In this document: positions 1 through 9,583 of the stretch, piece after piece | How positions within the stretch are numbered: the first letter of the stretch is position 1 | How the letters are laid out: the number at the start of each line of letters is the position of its first letter | DNA from: Thioalkalivibrio sp. ALE31 | GTDB taxonomy: Bacteria > Pseudomonadota > Gammaproteobacteria > Ectothiorhodospirales > Ectothiorhodospiraceae | Assembly (NCBI RefSeq): GCF_000377405.1 | Contig: NZ_KB905024.1 | Span: forward strand, 1-64,000 | Length of the DNA: 64,000 nucleotides | Direction of reading: 5' to 3' | Position numbers and translations under genes: made by a program | The notes under the pieces: model-generated | The model's input: only the letters and a program-made list of their open reading frames with translations | Databases searched by the model: none | Told to the model about the DNA's origin: nothing

Positions 1-160
1 GAAAGCCCCTGGCGCCCGCCCTGCGGGCGCGGCACGCAACGGCCGAGGGCCGAGCGTGCCCAAGATGTCCGAAAAGTTAGCCATCCTCCACTGGCACGAC
101 CGTCGGGACGGCTGTTGTCTTGACCTTGAATCCCCCGTTGTCGTCGCGCCGAGTGGAGAG

Positions 161-367
161 GGTTTTCGCGGGACGATTCAAAATAGAAACGGGGCGCTGG
201 ATGTCTGAGCGAAGCCGAAGGCGTAGCGAGTTCAGCGCCGCCCGCGAAAACCCTCGGAGCGAGGGAAACCCCGGCCCGCGCAGCGGGCCGGGGTCGCGGC
301 AGTCGGGCGTGTTTCTTGGGTACTTCTTTGCACGAGCAAAGAAGCCCGTTTTTGATCAACAACGGGC
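161..367. repeat. hairpin-rich intergenic element upstream of uup
   Basis: The first 548 bases hold no gene I can support. Bases 161-367 contain a series of perfect inverted repeats. A 12-bp outer arm pairs 161-172 with 241-252, and inside it a 7-bp arm pairs 193-199 with 233-239. Further stems are 251-256/260-265, 269-279/283-293 (11 bp, GC-only) and 323-331/336-344 (CTTCTTTGC/GCAAAGAAG). A 24-nt palindrome occupies 344-367. The layout is typical of palindromic intergenic repeats of proteobacterial chromosomes. Its function is unknown. Confidence 0.6.
344..367. repeat. 24-nt palindrome, copy 1
   Basis: The arms are GCCCGTT and AACGGGC around a TTGATCAA core, and only one base pair is mismatched across the 24 nt. 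An identical copy lies at 34279-34302, also between genes. This suggests a dispersed palindromic unit or a protein-binding site rather than a gene-specific terminator. Confidence 0.6.
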
Positions 368-491
368 GCGGCGCGCTGGCGAGTCAGCGCCGGGCAGTAT
401 GTGGACCGAAGGCACCGTAAACACCAGATGACGAAAGAGGACCAGCCACCACGAGGCAGGCGGCTGGACGCAGCCAACCGCACGCCGCAGA

Positions 492-515
492 GCGCCAAGG
501 TGATAGGCTTGGCGC
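492..515 (+). other. hairpin in the uup leader
   Basis: GCGCCAAG (492-499) and CTTGGCGC (508-515) form a perfect 8-bp stem with an 8-nt loop, ending 33 nt before the uup start. No T-run follows, so it is not an ordinary intrinsic terminator. It could be a leader structure. No function is established. Confidence 0.35.
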
Positions 516-548
516 CCGCTACAACACTCGCTCGCGACCGGAACTCGA

Positions 549-2468
549 ATGGCACTGCTCACCCTGCGCAACATCCACCTGGCCTACGGCATGGCCGCCC
601 TGCTCGACGGCATCAACCTGAGCCTGGAACCCGGCGAGCGCGTCGCCATCGCCGGGCGCAACGGAGAGGGCAAATCCACCCTGCTCAAGGTGCTCAACGG
701 CGAGGCGCAGGCGGATTCGGGCGAGATCACCTGCCAGGACGGCCTCACCACCGCCTACCTGACCCAGGAGTTGCCCCCGGGCATTGAAGGGACGGTGTTC
801 GATGTCGTGGCCGAGGGCCTGGGCGAGGCCGGGCGCCTGCTGGAGCGCTTCCACCACCTGAGCCAGGCCGCGGCCGGCGGCGACATGGATGCCCTGGAGA
901 AGATGGGGCCAGTGCAGTCGCAGCTCGACGCCATCGATGGCTGGAGCCTGCAGAACCGGGTGGAGACCACCATCTCCCGCCTGAGCCTGGACCCCGAGGC
1001 GGAGTTCGCCGCGCTGTCCGGCGGACTCAAGCGCCGGGTCTGGCTGGCACGCGAGCTGGTGCAGCGCCCGCAGCTGCTGCTGCTCGACGAACCGACCAAC
1101 CATCTCGACGTGGCCGCGATCCGCTGGCTGGAAGAGTTCCTGCTCGAGAGCGGCCTGACCGTGGTCTTCATCAGCCATGACCGCCAGTTCATGGAGAGTG
1201 TAGCCACCCGCATCCTGGAGCTGGACCGCGGGCAGCTGTATGAACATCCGCCGTCGATCGAGGAATTCCGCCGCCGTCAGGCCGAACGCCTGGAGACCGA
1301 GGCCACCCAGCGCGCGGAGTTCGACCGCAAGCTGGCGCAGGAGGAGGCCTGGGTGCGCCAGGGCATCAAGGCACGGCGTACCCGCAACGAGGGGCGCGTG
1401 CGGGCACTGCAGGCCCTGCGCAAGAAGCGCGCCGAGCGTCGCGAACGCAGCGGCCAGGTCAAGATGAAGCTGAGCCCGGAACAGCGTTCGGGCCGGCTGG
1501 TGATCGAGGCGGAACACGCCGATTTCGGCTACGAAAAACCCATCGTCAGGGACGTGAACCTGCTGCTGCAACGCGGCGATGCCCTGGGCATCGTCGGACC
1601 CAACGGCGCGGGCAAGACGACCCTGCTGCGCGGCCTGCTCGGACAGATGGAGCCGCTGGCCGGTCACGTGAAGCTGGGCACCCAGCTGGAGATCGCGTAC
1701 TTCGACCAGGCGCGCGCGCACCTCGACGAAGACACCACGGTGCAGGACGCGGTCGGCGAGGGGCGCGACCGGGTGATGGTCAATGGCGAGAGCCGGCACA
1801 TTTTGTCCTACCTGGAAGACTTCCTGTTCCCGCCATCACGTTCCCGCCAGCCGGTGTCGGCGCTGTCCGGGGGCGAGCGCAATCGCCTGCTGCTGGCCAA
1901 GCTGTTCCTGCGCCCGGCAAATCTGCTGGTGCTCGACGAACCCACCAACGACCTCGATGTGGAGACCCTGGAGCTGCTGGAACAGCTCCTGATCGAGTAC
2001 ACCGGGACGGTGATCGTGGTCAGCCACGACCGCTCGTTTCTGGACAATGTCGCGACCTCGACCCTGGTCCTGCCGGGCGACGGGTCGGTGGAAGAGTTCG
2101 TGGGTGGCTGGTCCGACCTGCCCGAACGCGTCACGCAGCGGCTGCTGGAGGGCGAAACCGCGGCCGCCGCCCGCCCCGGCGCCCCGGAGCCGCGGGCCGA
2201 GCCCGCTCCCGAACCATCGCCGCAGACATCGGAAAACGCTACGGCGACCCCGCGCAAGCTGTCCTACAAGGATGCGCGCGAACTGGAGGCCCTCCCGGCC
2301 CGGATCGAGGCCCTGGAGACCGAGCAACAGGAACTGACCACGGCGATGACCGATCCCGAGGCCCTGCGCGACGGTGAACGCATGCGCGACCTGCAGGCGC
2401 GGCTCGAGACCGTGGAGGCCGAGCTGGCCCACTGCTTCGAGCGCTGGGAGCAGCTGGAATCCGGTTGA
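549..2468 (+). CDS. uup: ABC-F family ATPase Uup
   Basis: This 639-residue soluble protein has two tandem ABC ATPase domains and no membrane segment. Walker A motifs lie at 36-43 (GRNGEGKS) and about 350-357 (GPNGAGKT). Signature motifs LSGG lie near 156 and 439, and Walker B motifs with DEPTNHLD and DEPTNDLD near 181 and 463. The C-terminal 75 residues are a charged coiled-coil beginning KLSYKDARELE, which is the Uup-type C-terminal DNA-binding or ribosome-associated domain and separates Uup from EttA and YheS. Length matches the family (about 635). Uup proteins act at the ribosome and influence transposon excision and replication-associated recombination. The gene stands alone, followed by a chemoreceptor on the same strand. 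Confidence 0.93.
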   Translation: MALLTLRNIHLAYGMAALLDGINLSLEPGERVAIAGRNGEGKSTLLKVLNGEAQADSGEITCQDGLTTAYLTQELPPGIEGTVFDVVAEGLGEAGRLLERFHHLSQAAAGGDMDALEKMGPVQSQLDAIDGWSLQNRVETTISRLSLDPEAEFAALSGGLKRRVWLARELVQRPQLLLLDEPTNHLDVAAIRWLEEFLLESGLTVVFISHDRQFMESVATRILELDRGQLYEHPPSIEEFRRRQAERLETEATQRAEFDRKLAQEEAWVRQGIKARRTRNEGRVRALQALRKKRAERRERSGQVKMKLSPEQRSGRLVIEAEHADFGYEKPIVRDVNLLLQRGDALGIVGPNGAGKTTLLRGLLGQMEPLAGHVKLGTQLEIAYFDQARAHLDEDTTVQDAVGEGRDRVMVNGESRHILSYLEDFLFPPSRSRQPVSALSGGERNRLLLAKLFLRPANLLVLDEPTNDLDVETLELLEQLLIEYTGTVIVVSHDRSFLDNVATSTLVLPGDGSVEEFVGGWSDLPERVTQRLLEGETAAAARPGAPEPRAEPAPEPSPQTSENATATPRKLSYKDARELEALPARIEALETEQQELTTAMTDPEALRDGERMRDLQARLETVEAELAHCFERWEQLESG

Positions 2469-2626
2469 GCGTCGGCGCGTCTACACTCGGGTTTCCGGCC
2501 ACTCCTCAACTCTGCCGGGGGTCTGCCGTAACAGGGGTTGAATAGCCACCTTTCGGGTCCGCGCTCTCCGAGACCGCGGCCGGTTCGCGAAGCGCCCGGG
2601 ACAGGGCGCGCTGAAGGAGTCATCGC

Positions 2627-4642
2627 ATGCTGGACAAACTCTCCATCCGGGGGCTGCTGATTGCCGGGTTCGGCCTGGTCGTCGCCATCCTGATCATCAA
2701 CTCCCTGCTGGCACTGCGCGCGATGAGCACGGGCAGTCAGGGGGTCGAGCAGCTCACGCAGGCTGACTACCCGGCCGTCGCCCGGGTCAACGATGTCGAG
2801 CAGCTGCTGCAGGAGAGCGCGGCGTTTCTCGGCTTCTACCTGATGAGCGAGGAGCAGTCGCATCGCGATGCATGGCAAAACGCGATGCGCGAGCTCGATG
2901 CGGCCACGCGGGCCCTGAACGAGAATCCGGTCATCGCGGCCGACGAGGAACTCGCCGCCAGCGCGACCGAGGTACGCCGCCTGGTGGATCAGTTCGCCAG
3001 CTTCGAGGACCGCCTGATCGAGGTGGCGGAGAACGCGGCCGAGAACATGCCGGCCCTGGGAATCGCCAACGCCCGGGCCAACCCGGCCAGCCGCGAGATG
3101 ACCCAGCAGACCAACATGATGATCGACGCCGAGATGGCCCTGCCGCGCTTCCAGCGTTCCTGGGACCGTCTCGACACCCTGCATGAGCTGCGCATGTCGG
3201 TGGTCCAGGTCACCTCCAACCTGCGCGGGTTCATCGCCTTCCGCGATGACGCCTTCCGTGAGAACGTGCGCCTGTTCTCGACCCGCACCAACGACATCAC
3301 CGCGCAGCTGATGGACCAGTTCGACGATCTCGACTTCGAACAGCAGATCGCGCTGGAAGACTTCCAGATGGCCCTGGATACCCAGAACACCGCGCTGGAC
3401 GACCTGATCGAGATCCACGGCAGCGAACAGGCCCTGCAGGATGCCTACCTGATTCGGACCGAGATCGGCCCGCTGCTGGTCGAGGCCCGCGATCATCTGC
3501 AAGGACTCAGCGAGCGCATCACTGCCCGCGCCGAACGCAGCGCCGCCGCCCTGACCGCCGACATGCGCGCCACCCAGACGACCCAGGGCATCCTGGCTCT
3601 GATCGGCGTGATCCTCGGGCTGGCCGGCGCGGTGTTCATCATCCTGGTCGTGCGGCGCGCGCTGGCCCACTCCACCGCGGCGCTCGAGGAGATCGCCGAT
3701 GGCGATGGCGATCTGAGCCGCCGTCTGGACGAGAACGGCCTGATCGAAACCGCCCAGCTCGGCCGTGCGTTCAACCGCTTCACCGACAAGATCGCCCAGG
3801 CCATCGGCAATGCCCGCGGCAGCACCGAGACCCTGAACCGGGCCACCGAGAACCTGAATCAGGAGGCCTACGAGGCCCGCGAGGCGGTCTCGCGCCAGCG
3901 CGACGAGACCGAACGTGTCGCCACCGCGATCAACGAGCTGCAAAGCAGCGCCGAGGAGATCGCACGCAACACCGACGCGACCTCCCAGGCCGGTCAGGAG
4001 GCCGGGGATGCGGTGAACAACGGCTCCGAGGTGATGGAGAAGAACATCGAGTCCATGGCCTCGCTGCTCGGCACCGTCGAGCAGGCCGCCGGGACCGTCT
4101 CCAAGCTGGGCGAGGACTCCAAGCAGATCGGGACCATCCTCGAGGTGATCCGCGGGGTCGCCGAGCAGACCAACCTGCTGGCCCTGAACGCGGCCATCGA
4201 GGCTGCCCGCGCCGGCGAGCATGGCCGCGGCTTCGCGGTAGTGGCCGACGAGGTGCGCAAGCTCGCCACCCGCACCCAGGAATCCACCGACGAGATCGAG
4301 TCCATGATCTCGCGCCTGCAGACTGCCACCGACAGTGCGGTCAAGGCCATGCAGCACGGCCAGGACGAGGCCGAGACCACGATGGAACACACCTCCGAGG
4401 TGAATGGCGCCCTGCAGCAGATCCGTCAGTCCGTCACCACCATCGTGGAGATGACCGAGCAAATCGCCGTGGCGTCACGCCAGCAGAGCACCGTGGTCGA
4501 GGACATCAACCGCAACATCGTGCAGATCTCCGACGAGGCGGATCAGTCGGCGAACACCGCTGACCGCGTCAGCGCCGCCTCCGACGAACTCAAGCAGGTG
4601 GAGAAGGAGATCCAGCAGGCGCTGGCCCAGTTCCGCCTGTAG
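2627..4642 (+). CDS. transmembrane methyl-accepting chemotaxis protein
   Basis: This 671-residue chemoreceptor has a first membrane helix at about 8-31. A mostly helical periplasmic sensor (32-318) of unrecognised ligand follows, then a second membrane helix at 320-342, a HAMP domain at 343-395 and a long cytoplasmic coiled-coil signalling domain. The conserved hairpin tip ([19 protein letters not shown]) is at about 513-531. A strong ribosome site, AAGGAG at 2614-2619, precedes the ATG. It lacks a C-terminal CheR-binding pentapeptide (it ends in ALAQFRL), so it would need neighbouring receptors for adaptation. It converges on tmcA with only 9 nt between the stop codons and lies outside the che operon. 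Confidence 0.93.
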   Translation: MLDKLSIRGLLIAGFGLVVAILIINSLLALRAMSTGSQGVEQLTQADYPAVARVNDVEQLLQESAAFLGFYLMSEEQSHRDAWQNAMRELDAATRALNENPVIAADEELAASATEVRRLVDQFASFEDRLIEVAENAAENMPALGIANARANPASREMTQQTNMMIDAEMALPRFQRSWDRLDTLHELRMSVVQVTSNLRGFIAFRDDAFRENVRLFSTRTNDITAQLMDQFDDLDFEQQIALEDFQMALDTQNTALDDLIEIHGSEQALQDAYLIRTEIGPLLVEARDHLQGLSERITARAERSAAALTADMRATQTTQGILALIGVILGLAGAVFIILVVRRALAHSTAALEEIADGDGDLSRRLDENGLIETAQLGRAFNRFTDKIAQAIGNARGSTETLNRATENLNQEAYEAREAVSRQRDETERVATAINELQSSAEEIARNTDATSQAGQEAGDAVNNGSEVMEKNIESMASLLGTVEQAAGTVSKLGEDSKQIGTILEVIRGVAEQTNLLALNAAIEAARAGEHGRGFAVVADEVRKLATRTQESTDEIESMISRLQTATDSAVKAMQHGQDEAETTMEHTSEVNGALQQIRQSVTTIVEMTEQIAVASRQQSTVVEDINRNIVQISDEADQSANTADRVSAASDELKQVEKEIQQALAQFRL

Positions 4643-4651
4643 GCCTGGGCG

Positions 4652-6598
4652 TCAGCGATCCTGCGGTTCCAGCCAGGTCCGGGCGGCGCGCCGCAGCCTG
4701 CGGGTGACACCGCGCCGCCCGGACACCCCCAGCTTGGGCGCCAGCCGGGGCCAGTCGATCGGCGCGGTCAGGCTCGCGGCGAGCAACCGGCCTTCCGGCT
4801 CCACCGGAGGGGACGCCGCCAGCTGCCGCAGCAACGCGGGCAGCACCCACTCCAGCGGCCGCGCGCGCGCGGCAAAGGCCCGCACCTCCGCCCGGTCCGC
4901 GACCGGGTCGACCGGCGCGTCCACGCGAGCCGAATCACCCGCGGGTGACGCCAGCACCGCATCGACCATGGCAGCGGTTGCAGCGGGCAGGAATCGCGGA
5001 TGCCAGACGGGCCAGTCGCGCCGAAAATCCTCCCATGTCGCTTCCAGCCGGGGCTGCAATGCGGGCGCCACCGCACGCAGGACCACGCCGCTGACCTGGC
5101 CGCTGGCCGCATCCGGCTGGGTGCCGACACGCACGAGGCCGTAGCCCGCCCGCCGCCAAAGACGCAGCAGTGCGGGCTGCAGACCGAAGCTGGCGCCGAG
5201 CAGCCCCATGCCTTCGAGTTGGGCCCGGTCCGCGACCGCACGTAGCAATCGGCCGCCCAGCCCTCGCCCCTGCCAGCGGGGGTGTACCGCAATACGCTGG
5301 ATGCGCCAGGCGGCTTCCGCCGCCAGGTCAAAGTCGCCCCGCGCGGCGAGGGTGCAGGGCAGGAAATGCCCCTGCGGGCGCCGTTCGCCCGCCCAGACCG
5401 CCTCGGCCACGGCCGGTTCCAGACCGGCCTCCTCCTGAATCAGGGCCACGCCGAACAGCGCCCCGTCGACCGCCCCCTCCATGCACAACACCCGCACCCC
5501 GGGGTCATCCAGCCAGCGCGCGAGATCGGAGGGCCGGGTACGGTAGTGCGCATCGGCCAGAAGGCCCGTCACGGCCTCCAGGGTCCGCGGCGCATCCGCA
5601 AGGTCCGCGCCTGTGCGCCAGTGCAGACGGACGGCCTGGGCGAGTGGCGGCTGGCTCTCCGCCTCCAGCAGGAACAGCCGATTGAGCCAGTCTTCCAGCG
5701 GATCACCGGCCGCCCAGCGCACCGGGGTCGTCAGAGTTTGCATCTGCACCCGAAAGCCCGCGGCCTCCAGCGCCGGCAGCGCCCGCAACCGGAAGCCCTG
5801 CCCGCTCCCCTCGAAGCCACCGGTCGTGGTCGCCAGCACCAGGCGTCGCGCGCGCCGGGCCAGACGCACCAGGCGTTCCACCGGCAGGTTCGCGGCCTCG
5901 TCCACGATGAGGGTATCCAGCGGCGCCGGGTCGTCCAGCAAGACATCGGTCGCGCGGTAATACCGTTCGGGTTCCGGGGTCCGCTGACGGGCCTGCGCCA
6001 GGAGAGCGTCCACGGCCCGTGGCCCCGGAGCGGTCAGCACGACCCCGGTTGCGGCGCCTTCCGACATGCTGCCCAGGAATTCCCCCAGCAGCGTCGACTT
6101 GCCGCGCCCGCGCGGGGCCGTCAACGCCAGGCACTCACCCGGCTCCAGCCCTGCCAGGCGCTCCAGGGCATCTGCCTGATCCGGTGTCCAGACAAACGAG
6201 GCCGACGGCGTTGCAGGCGCAAGGGAAAGATGTTCCATCGACGCCGGGTCGATCGTCCGGACCCAGGCTTCGGCCAGCGCCGCGCGCCAGCGCCGGGCAA
6301 ACACGCCATCACCAGCCACCCCGTCGAGGATCACCAGGGCGCCACCGCCTCGCAGCAACCCCGCAACCGTGACCAGCGCGTCCACGGCCAGCGGCTCCGC
6401 GGCCTCGAACACCAGGGCCTGCACCTCGTGCCCGAGCCAGTGCCCGGTCTGTGCGGGCGCGACCTGCGGCAGCCCCTCGGGTGCGTGCCCCCCCACCCAG
6501 AGGACCGGCCCCCGGGCCGAGGCCGCCCGCAACCAGGACCCGACCGCCTGGAACGCGTCCGGGGCGGCCGTCAGACAGTAGAGCGAACGCGCTGCCAC
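4652..6598 (-). CDS. tmcA: tRNA(Met) cytidine acetyltransferase TmcA
   Basis: This 648-residue protein has the TmcA layout: an N-terminal DUF1726-like region, a RecD-type helicase/ATPase core and a GNAT acetyltransferase domain. Walker A is APRGRGKST at 161-169 and the Walker B-type motif is IVDEAANLPV near 231-240. The GNAT acetyl-CoA loop is HPRWQGRGLGG near 438-448. The enzyme makes N4-acetylcytidine at the wobble position of elongator tRNA-Met using acetyl-CoA and ATP. It is slightly shorter than the E. coli protein (671) but appears complete. It sits between chemotaxis genes without an obvious functional link. Confidence 0.92.
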   Translation of the reverse strand: MAARSLYCLTAAPDAFQAVGSWLRAASARGPVLWVGGHAPEGLPQVAPAQTGHWLGHEVQALVFEAAEPLAVDALVTVAGLLRGGGALVILDGVAGDGVFARRWRAALAEAWVRTIDPASMEHLSLAPATPSASFVWTPDQADALERLAGLEPGECLALTAPRGRGKSTLLGEFLGSMSEGAATGVVLTAPGPRAVDALLAQARQRTPEPERYYRATDVLLDDPAPLDTLIVDEAANLPVERLVRLARRARRLVLATTTGGFEGSGQGFRLRALPALEAAGFRVQMQTLTTPVRWAAGDPLEDWLNRLFLLEAESQPPLAQAVRLHWRTGADLADAPRTLEAVTGLLADAHYRTRPSDLARWLDDPGVRVLCMEGAVDGALFGVALIQEEAGLEPAVAEAVWAGERRPQGHFLPCTLAARGDFDLAAEAAWRIQRIAVHPRWQGRGLGGRLLRAVADRAQLEGMGLLGASFGLQPALLRLWRRAGYGLVRVGTQPDAASGQVSGVVLRAVAPALQPRLEATWEDFRRDWPVWHPRFLPAATAAMVDAVLASPAGDSARVDAPVDPVADRAEVRAFAARARPLEWVLPALLRQLAASPPVEPEGRLLAASLTAPIDWPRLAPKLGVSGRRGVTRRLRRAARTWLEPQDR

Positions 6599-6722
6599 AT
6601 CAGCACCTCACCAGAACGGAATCACTCGTTGAAAAAATGGGATTTACAGAATAACCTGGCGCCTGATCACATCAGGCTGGGAAAATCCAGACGGTGTTTG
6701 GCATTTCCATGTGAATTAATCC

Positions 6723-6749
6723 TCAAGTTTTCCCGCCTCCAGTCGTACA
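6723..6749 (+). promoter_or_regulatory. possible FliA (sigma-28)-type promoter
   Basis: TCAAGTTT (6723-6730), an 11-nt spacer and GTCGTACA (6742-6749) partly match the flagellar sigma-28 consensus (TAAAGTTT, N11, GCCGATAA). The -35 match is good and the -10 match weak. It lies about 75 nt upstream of the first gene of the chemosensory operon, a plausible place. It is tentative. Confidence 0.25.
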
Positions 6750-6775
6750 AGTTTCTAACCAAGGGCTAAAAACAT

Positions 6776-6794
6776 CTGTACAAATCCTGTACAG
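6776..6794. promoter_or_regulatory. operator-like inverted repeat before the che operon
   Basis: CTGTACA (6776-6782) and TGTACAG (6788-6794) are perfect 7-bp inverted arms around the 5-nt spacer AATCC, 30 nt before the STAS gene start. The 226-nt intergenic region around it is clearly AT-richer than its surroundings. The symmetry and position suggest a dimeric repressor site. The spacing does not fit the gammaproteobacterial LexA box (CTGT-N8-ACAG). Confidence 0.4.
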
Positions 6795-6824
6795 TGCCAA
6801 CAATTTCACCGAAAGGTACAGCAA

Positions 6825-7142
6825 ATGACAGCCATTGCGCTCCCGGAACGCCTGCGCATCGACACCGCAGCCGAGTGCTGGCAAGAACTGCGCGCAGCGC
6901 TCGACGCCGGCGACGGCCTGCAGCTGGAATCCAGTGCCGTGGCCGATATCGATGCCGCCGGCGTGCAGGTCCTGCTGATGGCCCGCCACGCGGCCGTGCG
7001 CAATGCGCAGGACTTTTCGCTGAACGAGGCAAGCGCCAGCCTCGCGCAGGCCTTCCAGGCCCTGGGCGCGGACGACCCGGACGGGCTCTCCGCGGGTGCC
7101 GGACAAGAACACGATACCGATTCAGGAGAACACAATGGCTAA
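6825..7142 (+). CDS. STAS-domain protein, first gene of the chemosensory operon
   Basis: This 105-residue soluble protein is dominated by one STAS fold (about 1-90), recognisable from the pattern ESSAVADIDAAGVQVLLMARHA. The usual phosphorylatable serine (DSSG-type) is replaced: the loop reads DIDAAGVQ. It may therefore be a non-phosphorylated, MlaB-like interaction module rather than a classical anti-anti-sigma factor. STAS proteins are common partners in F7-class chemosensory operons. Its last 8 nt overlap the start of cheY, indicating translational coupling. Confidence 0.75.
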   Translation: MTAIALPERLRIDTAAECWQELRAALDAGDGLQLESSAVADIDAAGVQVLLMARHAAVRNAQDFSLNEASASLAQAFQALGADDPDGLSAGAGQEHDTDSGEHNG

Positions 7143-7497
7143 GGTTCTGGTGGTGGACGATTCCGCCTCGATGCGCCAGATGGTCGCATTCACCCTCAAG
7201 CAGGCCGGACACGAGGTCACCGAGGGGCGCGACGGCAACGACGGCCTGGGCAAGGCCCAGGGGACGAAGGCGGACCTGGTGATCACCGACGTGAACATGC
7301 CGGGCATGGACGGGCTGCAACTGACCCGTGAACTGCGCAAGTTGGGCGACTACAAGTTCACCCCGATCCTGGTGCTGACCACCGAGGCCGGCCCGGAGAA
7401 GAAACAGGAAGGCAAGGCGGCCGGCGCGACCGGCTGGCTGGTCAAGCCGTTCGACCCGGACCAGCTGATGAACACCGTGAACCGGGTGCTGCGCTAG
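7135..7497 (+). CDS. cheY: chemotaxis response regulator CheY
   Basis: This 120-residue single-domain receiver has the acidic pair DD at 8-9, the phospho-acceptor in ITDVNMPGMDG (Asp near 53), the Thr in VLTTE and the Lys in VKPFDPDQL. The start at 7135 is chosen because AGGAG at 7124-7128 sits correctly before it. An upstream in-frame ATG at 7096 would add 13 non-homologous residues. It is phosphorylated by the CheA encoded next. With no CheZ seen, it could act on the flagellar motor or on the downstream output module. Confidence 0.93.
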   Translation: MAKVLVVDDSASMRQMVAFTLKQAGHEVTEGRDGNDGLGKAQGTKADLVITDVNMPGMDGLQLTRELRKLGDYKFTPILVLTTEAGPEKKQEGKAAGATGWLVKPFDPDQLMNTVNRVLR

Positions 7498-7499
7498 TC

Positions 7500-9563
7500 A
7501 TGTCGATCGACATGGCCCAGTTCGTCGATGCCTTTCTCGAGGAGAGCTTCGAGGGGCTGGAGCGCATGGAGACCGAACTCCTGGCGCTGGACGGCGGCGA
7601 TCCGGAGACCCTGAATACCATCTTCCGCTGCGCCCATTCGATCAAGGGCGGGGCCGGGACGTTCGGGTTCGGCGCCATCTCCGAGTTCACCCACGGCGTC
7701 GAGACCCTGCTGGACCGAATGCGCAACGGCGAGCAGGAAGCCGCGCCGGAGACCGTGAATCTGTTGCTGCGCGCGGTGGATATCCTGCGCGCGCAGCTGC
7801 ATGCTGCCCGCGACGGCGGCGAGGCCGACGCCGCCGAGGTTGCGGAGGTGCGCACCCTGATCGAGGCCCACCTGGATGACGCCGCGCCAGCCGCCGGCGT
7901 CCCGAACGCCCCGGCGAATGGTGGATCGGGTGGAGACACCGCCTCCGATAGCAGCGGTGGTGGCGGCAACGGCCCGCGCGGCTGGCGCATCCAGTTCCGT
8001 CCCCATGCGGATCTGATGCGCACCGGCAACGACCCCCTGCGCATGTTCGAGGTCCTGGAAGAACTCGGGCGACTGACCGTGCATTGCGAGACCGATCGCC
8101 TGCCCGACAGCGCGGAGGCCTTCGATCCGGAAGACTGCTATCTCGCCTGGACCCTGGAGCTGGAAGGCGACGCGACCCGTGACCAGATCGAGGAGGTCTT
8201 CGAATGGGTCGAGGACGAATGCGATCTCGTCATTGACCCCCTCGAGGCCGCACCGGTCGCTCCCGACGAGTCGTCCGCGCCCGAGCCCGGAGCCGACGGG
8301 GCTACGCCCGCCCGGCCGGAGACCGCAGCGAAGGGAAGCGGGGGCAGCGCTCGCGGGGCCGAATCCAGCTCCATGCGGGTGAACACCGGAAAGATCGACG
8401 CCCTTATCGACATGGTCGGCGAGCTGGTCATCACCCAGTCGATGCTGACCGATATCAGCGAACAGCTCGAGGAAGACCCGTCGCAAATGGAGGCGCAGAT
8501 CGAGCGCCTGCGCACCGGCCTGGCCGAGCTGGAGCGCAATACCCGCGAGCTGCAGGAAAGCGTGATGAGCATCCGCATGGTGCCAATCGCGCAGGTCTTC
8601 AACCGCTTCCCGCGGCTGGTGCACGACATCTCCGCGCAGCTCGGCAAGCAGATCGAACTGACGCTCAAGGGCGAAGCCACGGAGATCGACAAGACGGTGA
8701 TGGAACACCTGGGTGACCCGCTGGTGCATCTGGTGCGCAATGCCGTGGACCACGGCATTGAGTTGCCAGAGGCGCGTGCGGCGGCCGGCAAGCCGGAGAC
8801 CGGTCAGGTCACCCTGGAAGCCTTTCACCGCGGCGGAAACGTGGTCATCGAGATCCGCGACGATGGCAAGGGCATGGATGCCGACCGTATCCTCGCCAAG
8901 GCGCGCGACGCCGGGATCGTCGGGCCCAACCAGCAGCTGGACCGCCACGAGACCCTGCAACTGGTCTTCGAACCGGGACTGTCCACCGCGGACCAGGTCA
9001 GCGATCTCTCCGGCCGCGGCGTCGGCATGGACGTGGTGAAGAAGAACATCCGCGGCCTGGGCGGCAACGTGGAGTTGGAGTCCGAGCCCGGCAAGGGCTC
9101 GCGCCTGACCATCCGCCTGCCGCTGACCCTGTCGATCATGGACGGCCAGCTACTGAAGATCGGCGACGAGACCTTCGTGATCCCGCTGATCGCGATCGTC
9201 GAATCGCTGCAGACGCTGCCGGAGAGCGTGAAGCAGGCCTTCGGCAAGCTGCCGCTGTATCGCTTGCGCGACGAGTACATCCCGATTGTCGATCTCGCCG
9301 CCATGTTCGGCCGCGCCGAGCCCAGCCCGCTGCCGGAACAAGCCCTGCTGGTCGTGGCCGAGGCCGATGACCAGCGCGTGGCCCTGCGGGTGGACGACCT
9401 GCTGGGCCAGCAGCAGGTCGTGATCAAGACGCTGGAAACCAATTTCCGCAAGGTCCCCGGCACCGCCGGCGCGACCATCCTCGGGGACGGCCAGGTGGCC
9501 CTGATCCTGGATGTCGCGGGGATCGCGCGGATGGCCGCCGGGCGCGACACCCGCGCGGCGTAA
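7500..9563 (+). CDS. cheA: chemotaxis histidine kinase CheA
   Basis: This 687-residue CheA has the P1 Hpt domain (1-105, phosphoryl-accepting His46 in CAHSIKGG). A P2-like CheY/CheB-docking region (about 160-250) is flanked by low-complexity linkers. P3 dimerisation helices, the P4 ATPase domain and a C-terminal P5 CheW-like domain (about 540-680) follow. P4 shows an N box VRNAVDHGIE near 412-421, a G1 box DDGKGMD near 455 and a G2 box GRGVGMDVV near 505. It starts 2 nt after cheY. It should form the receptor-CheA-CheW array with the soluble receptor encoded four genes later. Confidence 0.95.
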   Translation: MSIDMAQFVDAFLEESFEGLERMETELLALDGGDPETLNTIFRCAHSIKGGAGTFGFGAISEFTHGVETLLDRMRNGEQEAAPETVNLLLRAVDILRAQLHAARDGGEADAAEVAEVRTLIEAHLDDAAPAAGVPNAPANGGSGGDTASDSSGGGGNGPRGWRIQFRPHADLMRTGNDPLRMFEVLEELGRLTVHCETDRLPDSAEAFDPEDCYLAWTLELEGDATRDQIEEVFEWVEDECDLVIDPLEAAPVAPDESSAPEPGADGATPARPETAAKGSGGSARGAESSSMRVNTGKIDALIDMVGELVITQSMLTDISEQLEEDPSQMEAQIERLRTGLAELERNTRELQESVMSIRMVPIAQVFNRFPRLVHDISAQLGKQIELTLKGEATEIDKTVMEHLGDPLVHLVRNAVDHGIELPEARAAAGKPETGQVTLEAFHRGGNVVIEIRDDGKGMDADRILAKARDAGIVGPNQQLDRHETLQLVFEPGLSTADQVSDLSGRGVGMDVVKKNIRGLGGNVELESEPGKGSRLTIRLPLTLSIMDGQLLKIGDETFVIPLIAIVESLQTLPESVKQAFGKLPLYRLRDEYIPIVDLAAMFGRAEPSPLPEQALLVVAEADDQRVALRVDDLLGQQQVVIKTLETNFRKVPGTAGATILGDGQVALILDVAGIARMAAGRDTRAA

Positions 9564-9583
9564 AAATCAAGGAGCCGAACGCA

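Noticed and set aside
2264-4462. A 732-codon minus-strand frame opposite uup and the chemoreceptor
   Set aside because: It is antisense to two well-supported genes and its composition is typical of shadow frames in high-GC DNA.
6776-6794. LexA (SOS) box before the che operon
   Set aside because: The gammaproteobacterial box is CTGT-N8-ACAG. Here the symmetric arms are CTGTACA and TGTACAG with a 5-nt spacer, giving a different half-site distance.
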